From positions 372,001 to 436,000 of the forward strand of contig JAVJPW010000007.1 of the NCBI GenBank assembly GCA_040217575.1: 64,000 nt of DNA, read 5' to 3'. Shown here one piece after another: positions 9,210 to 17,610 of the stretch. The notes under the pieces are model-generated. The model had not been told where the DNA came from. It worked only from the letters and a program-made list of their open reading frames with translations, and ran no database searches. The DNA comes from Pacificispira sp040217575. Lineage in GTDB: Bacteria > Pseudomonadota > Alphaproteobacteria > UBA8366 > Aestuariispiraceae. A program made the translations under genes and the position numbers. Each line of letters opens with the position of its first letter. Positions within the stretch are counted from its first letter, which is position 1.

Positions 9210-9668
9210 TCAATCCCGATGATACGGATGCCCATCGATGATTTGGCGGCAGCGGTAAAGCTGTTCGGCCAGCATCGGGCGGACCATCATGTGGGGCCAG
9301 GTAACGCGGCCGAAACGGATGGCATGGCGGCAGTCGGCGCGCATCGGTTCGGTCAGACCGTCCGCCCCGCCAATCAGGAAACAAAGGTCGGACGTGCCGG
9401 AATCCTCCATCCCCTTCAGCAACTGCGCCAGTTTCCGGCTGGTCAAGTCGTCGCCCCGTTCGTCCAGGGCGACCGCAACCGCACCCGACGGCAGTTTGGC
9501 ACGGATCAGTGCTTCCTCGCTTTCCATGCGCTGGGCCACCGGCAGGGGGCGTTTTTCTTCCACCTCCACCAGTTCCAGCGGCCAGGACAGGCGCCTGCGA
9601 TACTGTTCGAAAAGTTCCTGTTCGGGGCCGCGCTTCCAGCGGCCGACGGCGACGATACGGATACGCAA
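9210..9668 (-). CDS. rlmH: 23S rRNA (pseudouridine-1915-N3)-methyltransferase RlmH
   Basis: SPOUT methyltransferase acting on 70S ribosomes. The SAM-binding trefoil knot is visible as LIGGADGLTE followed by GRVTWPHMMVRPMLAEQLYR and IIDGHPYHRD at the C-terminus, all family signatures. The TTG at 9668 is preferred as start because AGGAAGGGA lies about 10 bases before it and the product then begins with RIRIVAVGRWKRGPE, as RlmH proteins do. An upstream in-frame ATG at 9695 would add 9 residues. It is downstream of rsfS, the standard neighbour. Confidence 0.92.
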   Translation of the reverse strand: MRIRIVAVGRWKRGPEQELFEQYRRRLSWPLELVEVEEKRPLPVAQRMESEEALIRAKLPSGAVAVALDERGDDLTSRKLAQLLKGMEDSGTSDLCFLIGGADGLTEPMRADCRHAIRFGRVTWPHMMVRPMLAEQLYRCRQIIDGHPYHRD

Positions 9669-9799
9669 GACGGCAGTTCCCTTCCTGCCCGTCATTCCCC
9701 CGCTTTCACAGTGGAATGAACCGCGACATTCCCTTCAGGCCCCGGCGGTCAACCGGGGACCTTCTTGCGGTAGTTACCCTGCGTGGCCGGGCCTGAGGA

Positions 9800-10258
9800 T
9801 CAGGCGTGGGCCAGCGCGGGCTCCGGCATGGCAACACCCCACATCTTCTCAAGATTATAGAAGCTGCGGACTTCCGGACGGAACAGATGCACGATGACGT
9901 CGCCCGCATCGATCAGGACCCAGTCGCCCTGAGAGATGCCTTCGACGGCCGCGTCCTTGACGCCCAGTTGTTTCAGCTTTTCGAGAAGATGATCGGCCAT
10001 CGAGACGACTTGCCGGCTGGACGTACCGGAAGCGATCACAAGGTGATCGGCGATGGTCGATTTTCCGTCCAGGTCGATGACGGTCACGGCCTGGGCCTTG
10101 TCGTCATCAAGAGAGGTTGCGATCAATCCCAACACCTGGTCGGGACCCGGAAGGTGCGCAAGTTGGGTAGCGATAGTCCGTTTCTCCTTCAAAAGACGCC
10201 GGTGCCGCGAATCCGGACCGGTCTTCAGGGATTTTCCGTTGATTCGTTCGCCCGTCAT
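9800..10258 (-). CDS. rsfS: Ribosomal silencing factor RsfS (Iojap)
   Basis: Binds ribosomal protein L14 and blocks subunit joining under starvation. The conserved core lies at residues 40-145: ADHLVIASGTSSRQVVSMAD, then GDWVLIDAGDVIVHLFRPEVR and FYNLEKMWG. About 35 basic residues precede the core. The ATG at 10258 overlaps the nadD stop by one base (TGATG); a GTG three bases earlier is the only longer choice nearby. Confidence 0.92.
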   Translation of the reverse strand: MTGERINGKSLKTGPDSRHRRLLKEKRTIATQLAHLPGPDQVLGLIATSLDDDKAQAVTVIDLDGKSTIADHLVIASGTSSRQVVSMADHLLEKLKQLGVKDAAVEGISQGDWVLIDAGDVIVHLFRPEVRSFYNLEKMWGVAMPEPALAHA

Positions 10259-10890
10259 CACGTCTTTTCTGACGCTTCCGGGAAACCGCCGGATGCCCTG
10301 ATCGCCGTGGCCGAAGCCGCATGTCGGCGTATCGCCAAAAACACCCAGGCTGGCGGCGCTCTGTGAGCCAGGGTCGAAGCAAACCGTTCCGGCAGCTGCG
10401 CCCTGGCAAACCGGGTTGCCGCCAACCCGGCTAACGCTTTGGAATCATACGTAGGTCTTGCAAAAACGGCAAGAGGCACGGATGTGAAGATTTTGTGCCA
10501 TCGATGCCAGCGATGTATCTGCAACAAATTGTCCGCGCCCATCAGCCAGACGAAATTGATGTTCGGAAAGGTTCTGGTCAGGCGTTCCAGCGTGCGCGCG
10601 GTCTGTGTCGTGCCCAGCCGTCGTTCCACATCGGTAACGCGGATTTTGGGATGTCGCGCCACCAAGCGCGCCGCGCCAAGGCGCTGTTCGAACCCCGCCA
10701 TACCGTCCGATGACTTCAACGGGTTCTGGGGGGAAACCATCCACCAGACCTGGTCCAGGGCCAGGCGTTTCAAGGCTTCCCGCGATATATGCAGGTGTCC
10801 GTCATGGGCCGGATTGAACGATCCGCCCAACAGGCCCACGGAAATTTTACGGCGCCGGTGAACGGGGACGGGGCTGCTGATCTTTGCCAT
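10258..10890 (-). CDS. nadD: Nicotinate-nucleotide adenylyltransferase
   Basis: Makes deamido-NAD from nicotinate mononucleotide and ATP in NAD biosynthesis. The nucleotidyltransferase motif GGSFNPAHDGHLHIS lies at residues 21-35, with the HxGH-type element (HDGH). SPQNPLK and FVWLMGADNLLQIHRW follow, and these are diagnostic of NadD. The second nucleotide-binding motif (ISSTxIR type) is less clear at the C-terminus, where the sequence reads ATAIRASGG. Length 210 aa. It sits between proA and rsfS, as in many alphaproteobacteria. Confidence 0.92.
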   Translation of the reverse strand: MAKISSPVPVHRRRKISVGLLGGSFNPAHDGHLHISREALKRLALDQVWWMVSPQNPLKSSDGMAGFEQRLGAARLVARHPKIRVTDVERRLGTTQTARTLERLTRTFPNINFVWLMGADNLLQIHRWHRWHKIFTSVPLAVFARPTYDSKALAGLAATRFARAQLPERFASTLAHRAPPAWVFLAIRRHAASATAIRASGGFPEASEKT

Positions 10891-10919
10891 ATGATCGGGC
10901 TGGGAATGCTGTCCGGACG

Positions 10920-12200
10920 TCAGGGGCGGGTCTGGCCGGTGCCCCGGACCTTGTATTTGAAACTGGTCAGCTGTTCGGCGCCGACCGGTCCCCTGGCATG
11001 CATGCGGCCGGTCGAAATTCCGATTTCCGCCCCCATGCCGAATTCACCGCCATCGGCGAACTGCGTGGACGCATTATGCATCACAATCGCCGAATCGACC
11101 TCTGCCAGGAATCGTTCGGCCGCTTTTTCATCCTCCGTCACGATGCATTCGGTGTGGCTGGACCCGAAGGTCGCGATATGGTCCATGGCCTGATCCATCC
11201 CGTCGACGATGCGAACGGAAATGATGCTGTCCAGATATTCCGTCCGCCAGTCATCTTCCGTCGCGGCTTCGACCCCAGACAGAATGTCCTGAACCGCCGC
11301 ATCGCCACGAAGCACGCACCCCGCGGCCTTCAGAGCTTCTGCGATCACGGGCAACAGGGACGGCGCGACCGAACGGTCCACCAGAAGCGTTTCCGCTGCG
11401 CCGCAGATGCCGGTGCGCCGCATCTTGGCATTCACGGTCAGGTCCACCGCCTTAGCCGGGTCCGCGGCTTCATGGATATAGACATGGACCAGCCCTTCCA
11501 GATGCGCAAAGACCGGCACGCGCGCGTCCGTCAGAACCCGTTCGATCAGGTTCCGGCCGCCGCGCGGAACGATGACGTCGATCAAACCGGACGCCCCCAG
11601 CATGGCACCGACAAAGGCCCGGTCCCGGGTGCGCGCGATCTGTACCGCGTCGGCCGGAAGCCCCGCCTGTGCCAGGCCGTCGCGCAGGCAGTCCGCGATC
11701 AAGCCCGATGAATGAAGGCTTTCCGACCCGCCCCGCAGGATGACGGCATTGCCCGCCTTCACACACAAGGCACCGGCATCCGCCGTCACATTCGGGCGGC
11801 TTTCGTATATGACGCCGATGACGCCAAGCGGCGTGCGCACCCGTTCGATCTTCAACCCGTTCGGACGGTCCCATCCCGCAATGACCTGGCCGACCGGGTC
11901 CGGCAGGTCCGCGACGCCTTCGACGCCGGCGGCCATCGCCCCAATACGTTCCGACGTCAGCAGCAACCGGTCCAGCATGGCCGCGCTCAACCCCTTTTCG
12001 CGGCCGAAGGCCATGTCCTTTTCATTGGCGGCCGCGATGTCCGTCGCGCGCGCACGAATGACCTGCGCCGCATTCAGAAGACCGGCGCGCCGTTCTTCCG
12101 CCCCGACCAGGGAAAGGGCATGACACGCCTTGCGCGCCGCGGCAGCCATCTCGGCAATGTCCGCCGTCGCAACCTCGTTCGTCGTGTTGACGCCGTCCAT
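10920..12200 (-). CDS. proA: Glutamate-5-semialdehyde dehydrogenase (gamma-glutamyl phosphate reductase)
   Basis: Second step of proline biosynthesis: NADPH-dependent reduction of glutamyl-5-phosphate. It is of the ALDH superfamily, 426 aa, the expected length. Visible features include GVIGVIYESRPNVTADA, the cofactor-loop region AVILRGGSESLHSS, IVPRGGRNLIERV, and the catalytic cysteine in MRRTGICGAAETLLVD (about residue 269). It lies 20 bases downstream of proB, so the two are an operon. Confidence 0.95.
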   Translation of the reverse strand: MDGVNTTNEVATADIAEMAAAARKACHALSLVGAEERRAGLLNAAQVIRARATDIAAANEKDMAFGREKGLSAAMLDRLLLTSERIGAMAAGVEGVADLPDPVGQVIAGWDRPNGLKIERVRTPLGVIGVIYESRPNVTADAGALCVKAGNAVILRGGSESLHSSGLIADCLRDGLAQAGLPADAVQIARTRDRAFVGAMLGASGLIDVIVPRGGRNLIERVLTDARVPVFAHLEGLVHVYIHEAADPAKAVDLTVNAKMRRTGICGAAETLLVDRSVAPSLLPVIAEALKAAGCVLRGDAAVQDILSGVEAATEDDWRTEYLDSIISVRIVDGMDQAMDHIATFGSSHTECIVTEDEKAAERFLAEVDSAIVMHNASTQFADGGEFGMGAEIGISTGRMHARGPVGAEQLTSFKYKVRGTGQTRP

Positions 12201-12219
12201 GGCCGGCTCCTTTCCGTCG

Positions 12220-13377
12220 CTACTTGCCTGATGCTAGGCCGTCGTGAACCGTGCCCGCAACGTCTATCTGCCGCGCGTCCAGAACCATGTCGTCGCGATG
12301 GATCACCTCCGCGCGCCCGTCATACCCTAGAATGTCGCGCACATCGCCGGTCTGTTTCCCGGCAATCCGCTGTGCTTCGGAACTGGCATAGGCGGACAGT
12401 CCCTTGCCCACCGTGGCACCGTCCGGGCCCAGAATGCGGACCGCATCGCCGCGCTGAAAGCGGCCTTCGATGCGGCGCACGCCCGCGGGAAGAAGGCTTT
12501 TCCCCTTTGCAAGCGCACGGCAGGCGCCCGCGTCGATCACGATATCGCCCATCGGTTTCAGCGTACCGGATATCCAGCGCTTGCGCGCGGTCAGTGGTTG
12601 GTCCGTCGCCACGAACCAGGTTGCGCGCGCGCCGTCCGTCAATGCCTTCAGCGCATGGGGGGCGTTCCCGCGCGCGATCGCCATGGCACAGCCGCCGGCC
12701 AGCGCGATTTTCGCGGCGTCCAGTTTCGTAATCATCCCACCGGTGGAAATGCCGGGGTCGGCGTCACCGGCCATCGCCTCGATCTCGGGCGTGACCGCCG
12801 TTACTTGCGCGATATGTTCGGCCGACGGGTCCTTGCGCGGGTCGCTGGTATAAAGGCCGTCGATGTCCGACAGCAGGATCAGCAGGTCGGCGCTTGCCAT
12901 GGTCGCGACGCGGGCCGCCAACCGGTCATTGTCGCCATAGCGGATTTCACTGGTCGCGACGGTATCGTTTTCGTTGATCACCGGCACGACCCCCATCTTC
13001 AGCAATTGCGACAGCGTATCGCGCGCATTCAGATGCCGGCGACGTTCTTCGGTATCGGACGGGGTCAACAGGATCTGCGCGACCGTGACGCCGTGCCTTG
13101 CCAGTGCTTCCTGATAGGCATGCGCCAGACGGATCTGACCGGTCGCAGCGGCGGCCTGTTTTTCTTCCAGCCGCAGGCGCCCCACCGGCATCTTCAGGAT
13201 ACGCCGACCGACCGCGATCGATCCGGAAGAAACGATCAGGACTTCCTTGCCCGCCGCGCGAAAGGCGGCGATGTCGTCCGCCAGAGCCGCCAGCCAGTCC
13301 TGACGGATCGCGCCGACGTCATCCACCAGAAGGGCGGAGCCGATCTTGACCACAATGCGGTTGGCGTCCTGCAGCAT
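12220..13377 (-). CDS. proB: Glutamate 5-kinase
   Basis: First and usually proline-inhibited step of proline biosynthesis. An amino-acid kinase domain spans residues 1-260 (IVVKIGSALLV, then VSSGSIAVGRR, INENDTVAT and NDRLAARVA), and a PUA domain follows at about 275-360. Length 385 aa matches PUA-containing ProB. It is 14 bases downstream of obgE and 20 bases upstream of proA. Confidence 0.95.
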   Translation of the reverse strand: MLQDANRIVVKIGSALLVDDVGAIRQDWLAALADDIAAFRAAGKEVLIVSSGSIAVGRRILKMPVGRLRLEEKQAAAATGQIRLAHAYQEALARHGVTVAQILLTPSDTEERRRHLNARDTLSQLLKMGVVPVINENDTVATSEIRYGDNDRLAARVATMASADLLILLSDIDGLYTSDPRKDPSAEHIAQVTAVTPEIEAMAGDADPGISTGGMITKLDAAKIALAGGCAMAIARGNAPHALKALTDGARATWFVATDQPLTARKRWISGTLKPMGDIVIDAGACRALAKGKSLLPAGVRRIEGRFQRGDAVRILGPDGATVGKGLSAYASSEAQRIAGKQTGDVRDILGYDGRAEVIHRDDMVLDARQIDVAGTVHDGLASGK

Positions 13378-13391
13378 CGCCGTGCGCGCCT

Positions 13392-14456
13392 TCAGACCGG
13401 GGACCAGTCGCCGGGCGCGGCGTCATCGGCAGGTTCTTCTTCGGTCACGACCGCCTTTTCGGCCTGCCGGAACGGTTCGATTTCCCGCCACAGCGCACGC
13501 AGCACATCGCGCACGCCGTCCCCTGTCGCGCCGGACATCGCCAGGATCTGCGCATCGGTTTCCCCCTGAAGCGCGGCCCGCTGTTCGTCGATCAGTTCCG
13601 TGATCGACGCGTCCGACTTGTTCAGCACGATGATCTCGGGTTTGCGGTCCAGGTCCGCGCCATAGGCTTCCAGTTCCTGGCGGATGGTGCGATAGGCTGC
13701 GACGACATTGTCTTCGTACCCGTCGATCAGGTGTAACAGGACACGGCAGCGTTCGATATGCCCCAGAAACCGGTCGCCCAGCCCCTTGCCTTCATGCGCG
13801 CCTTCGATCAGCCCGGGAATGTCCGCCAGCACAAATTCATGATCGTCCACATGCACGACGCCCAGCTGCGGGTTCAATGTCGTAAACGGATAGTCGCCGA
13901 TTTCCGGGCGCGCGCGGCTGACGGCACTCAAAAAGGTCGACTTCCCCGCGTTCGGCAGACCGACCAGGCCCGCGTCCGCGATCAGCTTCAGGCGCAGCCA
14001 GACCCAGCGTTCTTCGCCCTTCTCACCAGGGTCCGCCCGGCGCGGGGCCTGATTGGTGGACGATTTGAACATCGCATTGCCCCGTCCGCCGATGCCGCCG
14101 CGGGCCAGGACCGCCGTCTGGCCGATTTCGGTCAGGTCGGCCAACAGGGTTTCCTTGTCTTCCGCCAGCACCTGCGTCCCGACCGGCACTTTCATGATCA
14201 GGTTCGGCGCGCCCTTCCCCGTCCGGTTCGCACCCATGCCGTGCATGCCGGTCTTTGCCTTGAAATGCTGTTTATAGCGATAGTCGATCAGCGTGTTCAG
14301 CCCCTGGACCGCTTCCGCGATCACATCGCCGCCCTTGCCGCCGTCGCCGCCGTCCGGCCCGCCGAATTCGACATATTTTTCCCGCCGGAATGAGACGCAC
14401 CCCGCCCCGCCGTCGCCGGAGCGCAAGAAGACCTTTGCTTCGTCCAGGAATTTCAT
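13392..14456 (-). CDS. obgE: Obg family GTPase (ObgE/CgtA)
   Basis: Ribosome-assembly and stringent-response GTPase of the large subunit. The glycine-rich OBG domain fills residues 1-158 (GGPDGGDGGKGGDVI), followed by the G domain: P-loop GLPNAGKSTF at about 167-176, switch region YPFTTLNPQLGVV, DIPGL as G3, NKSD as G4. The variable C-terminal tail is short and acidic. Location after rplU-rpmA is the canonical bacterial arrangement. A rho-independent terminator upstream (14501-14534) would make its expression at least partly separate from rpmA. Confidence 0.96.
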   Translation of the reverse strand: MKFLDEAKVFLRSGDGGAGCVSFRREKYVEFGGPDGGDGGKGGDVIAEAVQGLNTLIDYRYKQHFKAKTGMHGMGANRTGKGAPNLIMKVPVGTQVLAEDKETLLADLTEIGQTAVLARGGIGGRGNAMFKSSTNQAPRRADPGEKGEERWVWLRLKLIADAGLVGLPNAGKSTFLSAVSRARPEIGDYPFTTLNPQLGVVHVDDHEFVLADIPGLIEGAHEGKGLGDRFLGHIERCRVLLHLIDGYEDNVVAAYRTIRQELEAYGADLDRKPEIIVLNKSDASITELIDEQRAALQGETDAQILAMSGATGDGVRDVLRALWREIEPFRQAEKAVVTEEEPADDAAPGDWSPV

Positions 14457-14500
14457 CGGCTCAGTCTCTGTTTTGGTGGCGGTTCAAAATCGGGTCAGAA

Positions 14501-14534
14501 AAGAGAAAAGGGGAACGGCCCGGCCATTCCCCTT
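14501..14534 (-). terminator. Rho-independent terminator after rplU-rpmA
   Basis: On the minus strand, AAGGGGAA at 14534-14527 pairs with TTCCCCTT at 14515-14508 around a GC-rich loop (TGGCCGGGCCG) that can extend the stem. A T-rich run (TTTTCTCTTTTC) follows. A second hairpin without a T run lies just before it (TCCCGGC/GCCGGGA, 14544-14572). Confidence 0.75.
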
Positions 14535-14600
14535 CGTCCTGTTTCCCGGCGCCTGATGCGGCGTTGCCGGGACCGGCTTTTCTCTCGCGCGGGGGCGGCC

Positions 14601-14867
14601 TTATTCAGCAGCCTCCGGCAGCGGTCGCACGGAAACGAACGTGCGCGCGCGGGTCTTCTTGAATTCGACATTGCCGTCCGCCTTTGCGAACAGCGTATAG
14701 TCACGGCCGACGCCGACATTGTCGCCGGCATGGAACGTGGTTCCGCGCTGACGCACCAGAATGTTCCCGGCCAGGACCGTTTCGCCGCCGAATTTCTTTA
14801 CGCCGAGGCGCTTGCCGATTGTATCGCGGCCGTTGCGTGAACTACCGCCTGCTTTTTTGTGAGCCAT
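14601..14867 (-). CDS. rpmA: 50S ribosomal protein L27
   Basis: Large-subunit protein whose N-terminus reaches the peptidyl-transferase centre. It begins MAHKKAGGSSRNGRDT and continues with RLGVKKFGGETVLAGNILVR, which is unmistakable L27. The 88 aa length is normal. It starts with AHKK, so no N-terminal processing extension of the Firmicutes type is present. It lies 38 bases after rplU and 145 bases before obgE. Confidence 0.97.
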   Translation of the reverse strand: MAHKKAGGSSRNGRDTIGKRLGVKKFGGETVLAGNILVRQRGTTFHAGDNVGVGRDYTLFAKADGNVEFKKTRARTFVSVRPLPEAAE

Positions 14868-14905
14868 GGTTTCTGCTCCTTCTCAATATCGCTTAAGCCG
14901 CGGCC

Positions 14906-15427
14906 TTATTCGGCGTCGGACTTTTTCGCCGCGGCTTTCTTCGCAGCGGTTTTCTTGGCGCCAGCCTTCTTCGATTCAGCCTTCTTCGCCGACGTCTTCT
15001 TGGCGGAAGCCTTCTTCGGCGCTGCCTTTTTGGCTTCGGCCTTCTTCGGTTCGTCCGCCGCCGGTGCGACCTTCTCTGCCTTCGGCTTGGCCGGTGCCTT
15101 CGCCTTCAGCTTCGATCCGTCCAGCGCGATCTCGACGACCTTCAGGACCGTCACCTGCTGACGATGGCCCTTTTTGCGGCGATAGTTCTGCCGGCGCTTC
15201 TTCTTGTAGATGATGATCTTCTTGTTCCGGGTCTGCTCGACCACTTCGGCCTCGACCGCCGCACCGCCGACATCCGCGCCGGTCTTTGCGCCGCTGTCGT
15301 CAGCGACCATCAGAACGTCGTCCAGGATGACCGTGGCGCCTTCATCGGCGTCCAGCTTCTCCACCCGGATGACATCGTCTTTGGCGACACGATACTGCTT
15401 GCCGCCCGTCTTCACTACCGCGAACAT
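14906..15427 (-). CDS. rplU: 50S ribosomal protein L21 with Lys/Ala-rich C-terminal extension
   Basis: Residues 1-102 form a complete L21 (MFAVVKTGGKQYRV, NKKIIIYKKKRRQNYRRKKG, then GHRQQ). A further 71 residues made almost entirely of Lys, Ala, Ser, Pro and Glu follow, with KKA/KKT/KKS repeats resembling histone H1-like tails. The tail is presumably disordered and basic, exposed on the ribosome surface. The frame runs through it with no stop, so it is a true extension. First gene of the rplU-rpmA unit. Confidence 0.95.
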   Translation of the reverse strand: MFAVVKTGGKQYRVAKDDVIRVEKLDADEGATVILDDVLMVADDSGAKTGADVGGAAVEAEVVEQTRNKKIIIYKKKRRQNYRRKKGHRQQVTVLKVVEIALDGSKLKAKAPAKPKAEKVAPAADEPKKAEAKKAAPKKASAKKTSAKKAESKKAGAKKTAAKKAAAKKSDAE

Positions 15428-15624
15428 GGGTCTATTCCTTTGTCTTTCGCTTCACGCGTCCTTCGGTGCCGGTGTCCCGGACTTGCGATGGGCACCCACT
15501 TGCTGGCTGGCTTTTGCCGGCTTAGCGGGGCGTCCCGAACCTCGGACTGCGCAGTCACGCAAAATAACGCGGAAGACAGCCACCGGACCGGAAGTCCGGA
15601 CGGCGTTCCCGCGAAACCGCGCGG

Positions 15625-15652
15625 AATATACGCATCGCGGGACCCAAGTCAA
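15625..15652 (-). promoter_or_regulatory. Sigma-70-type promoter of rplU-rpmA
   Basis: On the minus strand TTGACT (15652-15647) and TATATT (15630-15625) are separated by 16 bases. The -10 lies about 198 bases before the rplU ATG, leaving a long leader. A second TTGACG overlaps just upstream. Confidence 0.6.
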
Positions 15653-15723
15653 CGTCAAATAAGCAAAAATCCGCCGCTGTCCCGCGCGGGCGAAGCAATG
15701 GCGCGCGGGCCAAAGGTCGGGGG

Positions 15724-15750
15724 TTGGCAGCGCCACCCGCTTCGTATAGA
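15724..15750 (+). promoter_or_regulatory. Weak candidate promoter of tRNA-Ser
   Basis: TTGGCA at 15724-15729 and TATAGA at 15745-15750, with a short 15-base spacer, about 50 bases before the mature tRNA. Confidence 0.3.
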
Positions 15751-15800
15751 TAAGCGCTTCGTTTCGACCGGGGGACACCCAGTTCCCCCGATCCTCCTGC

Positions 15801-15895
<95 letters not shown>

Positions 15896-16162
15896 TCCTG
15901 AGACAATCTGCTTTTGATCGGCGACCCTGGACAAATGTCACAGGCTCCCCAACCATAGTGGTGAAGGCGATGCGTTTCGGTCGCATCAACCGCGCTTGTA
16001 GGGGCTTCTAGGTCCCGGAACCTTGTTTAGCAATTCCATTTGGCATGTTAACCGCGCGCTGGCTTTCCTCATATCATCCTTGAGTTGCGGCGTAAAAGTG
16101 ACTACGGTCGGCGCTTAATGTTGTAGCGGATGGCCAAGGCTGCACAGCATCTAGTGCCATGA

Positions 16163-16504
16163 ATGGTTGGCAGAACCGTGGAACTGTCTTTTCTGAGCAG
16201 CCGAATGCGAAGCATTGCAACAAACCCCGATGAATGCCGAGCGGCCCTCGGTATTACGGGTGCGGAAATGGTTATCGGTTTGATCGCTGATTTCCGAGCA
16301 GCAACGTTCTTTGGTGAGGTGCCTGAGATTCCAATTTCTGCCTCAGTCGATGGCGAAGATCACCTAGTTTGCTGGGCACTTCCTGAAGGCATTGAACTGC
16401 ACACTCGTGCACTAGGAATGGCATCTTCGGGGATGGACGGATGGAAAGCAGCCTACCGTGTTCGGCTTGAGCACGTTTACTTGGACGGGGGAATTATAGG
16501 ATGA
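16163..16504 (+). CDS. HigB/RelE-like putative toxin
   Basis: A 113-aa protein whose stop overlaps the antitoxin start (ATGA at 16501). The arrangement and parts of the sequence (LSFLSSRMRSIATNPDECRA, then GLIADFRAAT, and a C-terminal YRVRLEHVYLD strand) resemble RelE/ParE-fold toxins that pair with HTH-ImmA antitoxins. A typical toxin keeps more basic residues at the end, and the match is weak, so the toxin may be divergent or inactive. A GTG at 16178 (product starting VELSF) is an equally plausible start because family members begin near there. Low GC like the rest of the island. Confidence 0.55.
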   Translation: MVGRTVELSFLSSRMRSIATNPDECRAALGITGAEMVIGLIADFRAATFFGEVPEIPISASVDGEDHLVCWALPEGIELHTRALGMASSGMDGWKAAYRVRLEHVYLDGGIIG

Positions 16505-17610
16505 ACTTTGCACCGAACTGGGCGTCGCCGCTCCATGACACGGTCGCCCGCATTCTAGCGTCTAGTGAGCTGACTATAGATGAGTTGGCTGTCCGCTTAG
16601 AGTGTTCAGAGGACCTGCTAATCGATATTCTCGAAGGCCGAGAGGCCTTAGGTAGCAAACTCGCACACTCATTCTCAAAGGAGCTCGGCTCTACTCCGCA
16701 GTTCTGGCAGACGCGAAGCCGCCAGTTTTTCGAAGACAGTGATCGTCTTCAGACAGAACGGACCCAAGGAGAATTGGCGCAATGGGGAGCTCAATTCCCC
16801 GTTCAAGCAATGAGGAAGCTAGGTTGGCTTCCAAAGAGACACCGAGGCACAAAACTCTCCGAGGACATTCTAGAATTCTTTGGATGTGCTACCGTTCCTG
16901 AGTGGCGTCATCGCTACTCAACAGGTATAGGCGAAGTAGCCTTTAGAACCTCATTTGCCTTCGAGACCAACGAACTCGCCACCTTGGCCTGGCTCCGTAC
17001 GGGCGAAAAACTCGCCAACCAGCTTCCGGCCTCTGACTTTTCGATTGCTCAATTCTCAGAGATGGCACCCTCACTAAAGAAATACTGCGTCTACAAACAT
17101 CCCAGCACCTTCTTTGGCAAGCTCCAGAAAGCCTGTGCGGATTACGGGGTAAAACTGGTTAGTTCGAGAGCTCCTGCTGGATGCCGTGCAAGTGGCGCAT
17201 CCTGGATATCAGAAGACGGCAACCCCGTAGTTCTCGTAAGCTTCCGACACCTAAGCGAAGACCATTTCTGGTTCACATTCTTTCATGAAGTAGGACACGT
17301 CGTTTTGCACGATCCTGCCCATATCGAAATTGATGGAACTGACCCGTCGCCACTAGCGAACTCCGAACACGAAGAACAGGCAGATACGTTCGCGCAGGAT
17401 ACTCTTGTGCAGCCTAATCTAAGAGAAGAGCTAGTATCCTCCGTACCAACGAAGACCTTTGTGCGCAGTATTGCTCGTAGAGCGAATGTCACACCGGGGA
17501 TAGTCGTCGGTCAGCTGCAAAAAGCTGGATGCCTTCAACCTAGCCAGCTTAACTTTCTGAAGCGCCGTTACCGATGGGGCTCAAGCACGCACCTTCCAGA
17601 GCTCGTTTAA
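16501..17610 (+). CDS. HigA-type HTH and ImmA/IrrE metallopeptidase fusion (antitoxin)
   Basis: Predicted antitoxin and regulator, 369 aa. A XRE/HigA-like helix-turn-helix occupies about residues 20-75 (LTIDELAVRLECSEDLLIDI, then LGSTPQFWQTRSRQF). The ImmA/IrrE domain is in the C-terminal half, with zinc motif HEVGH at 262-266 and a downstream EEQADTFAQD helix that supplies the third ligand. ImmA/IrrE domains in such fusions are known in toxin-antitoxin and phage-regulator systems. The gene is translationally coupled to the toxin-like gene, and its stop overlaps that of the convergent aGPT-like gene (TTAA). Confidence 0.82.
   Translation: MNFAPNWASPLHDTVARILASSELTIDELAVRLECSEDLLIDILEGREALGSKLAHSFSKELGSTPQFWQTRSRQFFEDSDRLQTERTQGELAQWGAQFPVQAMRKLGWLPKRHRGTKLSEDILEFFGCATVPEWRHRYSTGIGEVAFRTSFAFETNELATLAWLRTGEKLANQLPASDFSIAQFSEMAPSLKKYCVYKHPSTFFGKLQKACADYGVKLVSSRAPAGCRASGASWISEDGNPVVLVSFRHLSEDHFWFTFFHEVGHVVLHDPAHIEIDGTDPSPLANSEHEEQADTFAQDTLVQPNLREELVSSVPTKTFVRSIARRANVTPGIVVGQLQKAGCLQPSQLNFLKRRYRWGSSTHLPELV

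Larger units (their letters stand above)
15428..15800. other. Intergenic region between rplU and tRNA-Ser
   Basis: 373 bases without a gene. It carries the rplU promoter on the minus strand and a weak candidate tRNA promoter on the plus strand, both listed separately. No stable leader structure or small RNA was identified by eye. Confidence 0.6.

Noticed and set aside
11712..12731. Open frame of 339 codons on the plus strand.
   Set aside because: Antisense to proA and proB, Arg/Pro-rich shadow.
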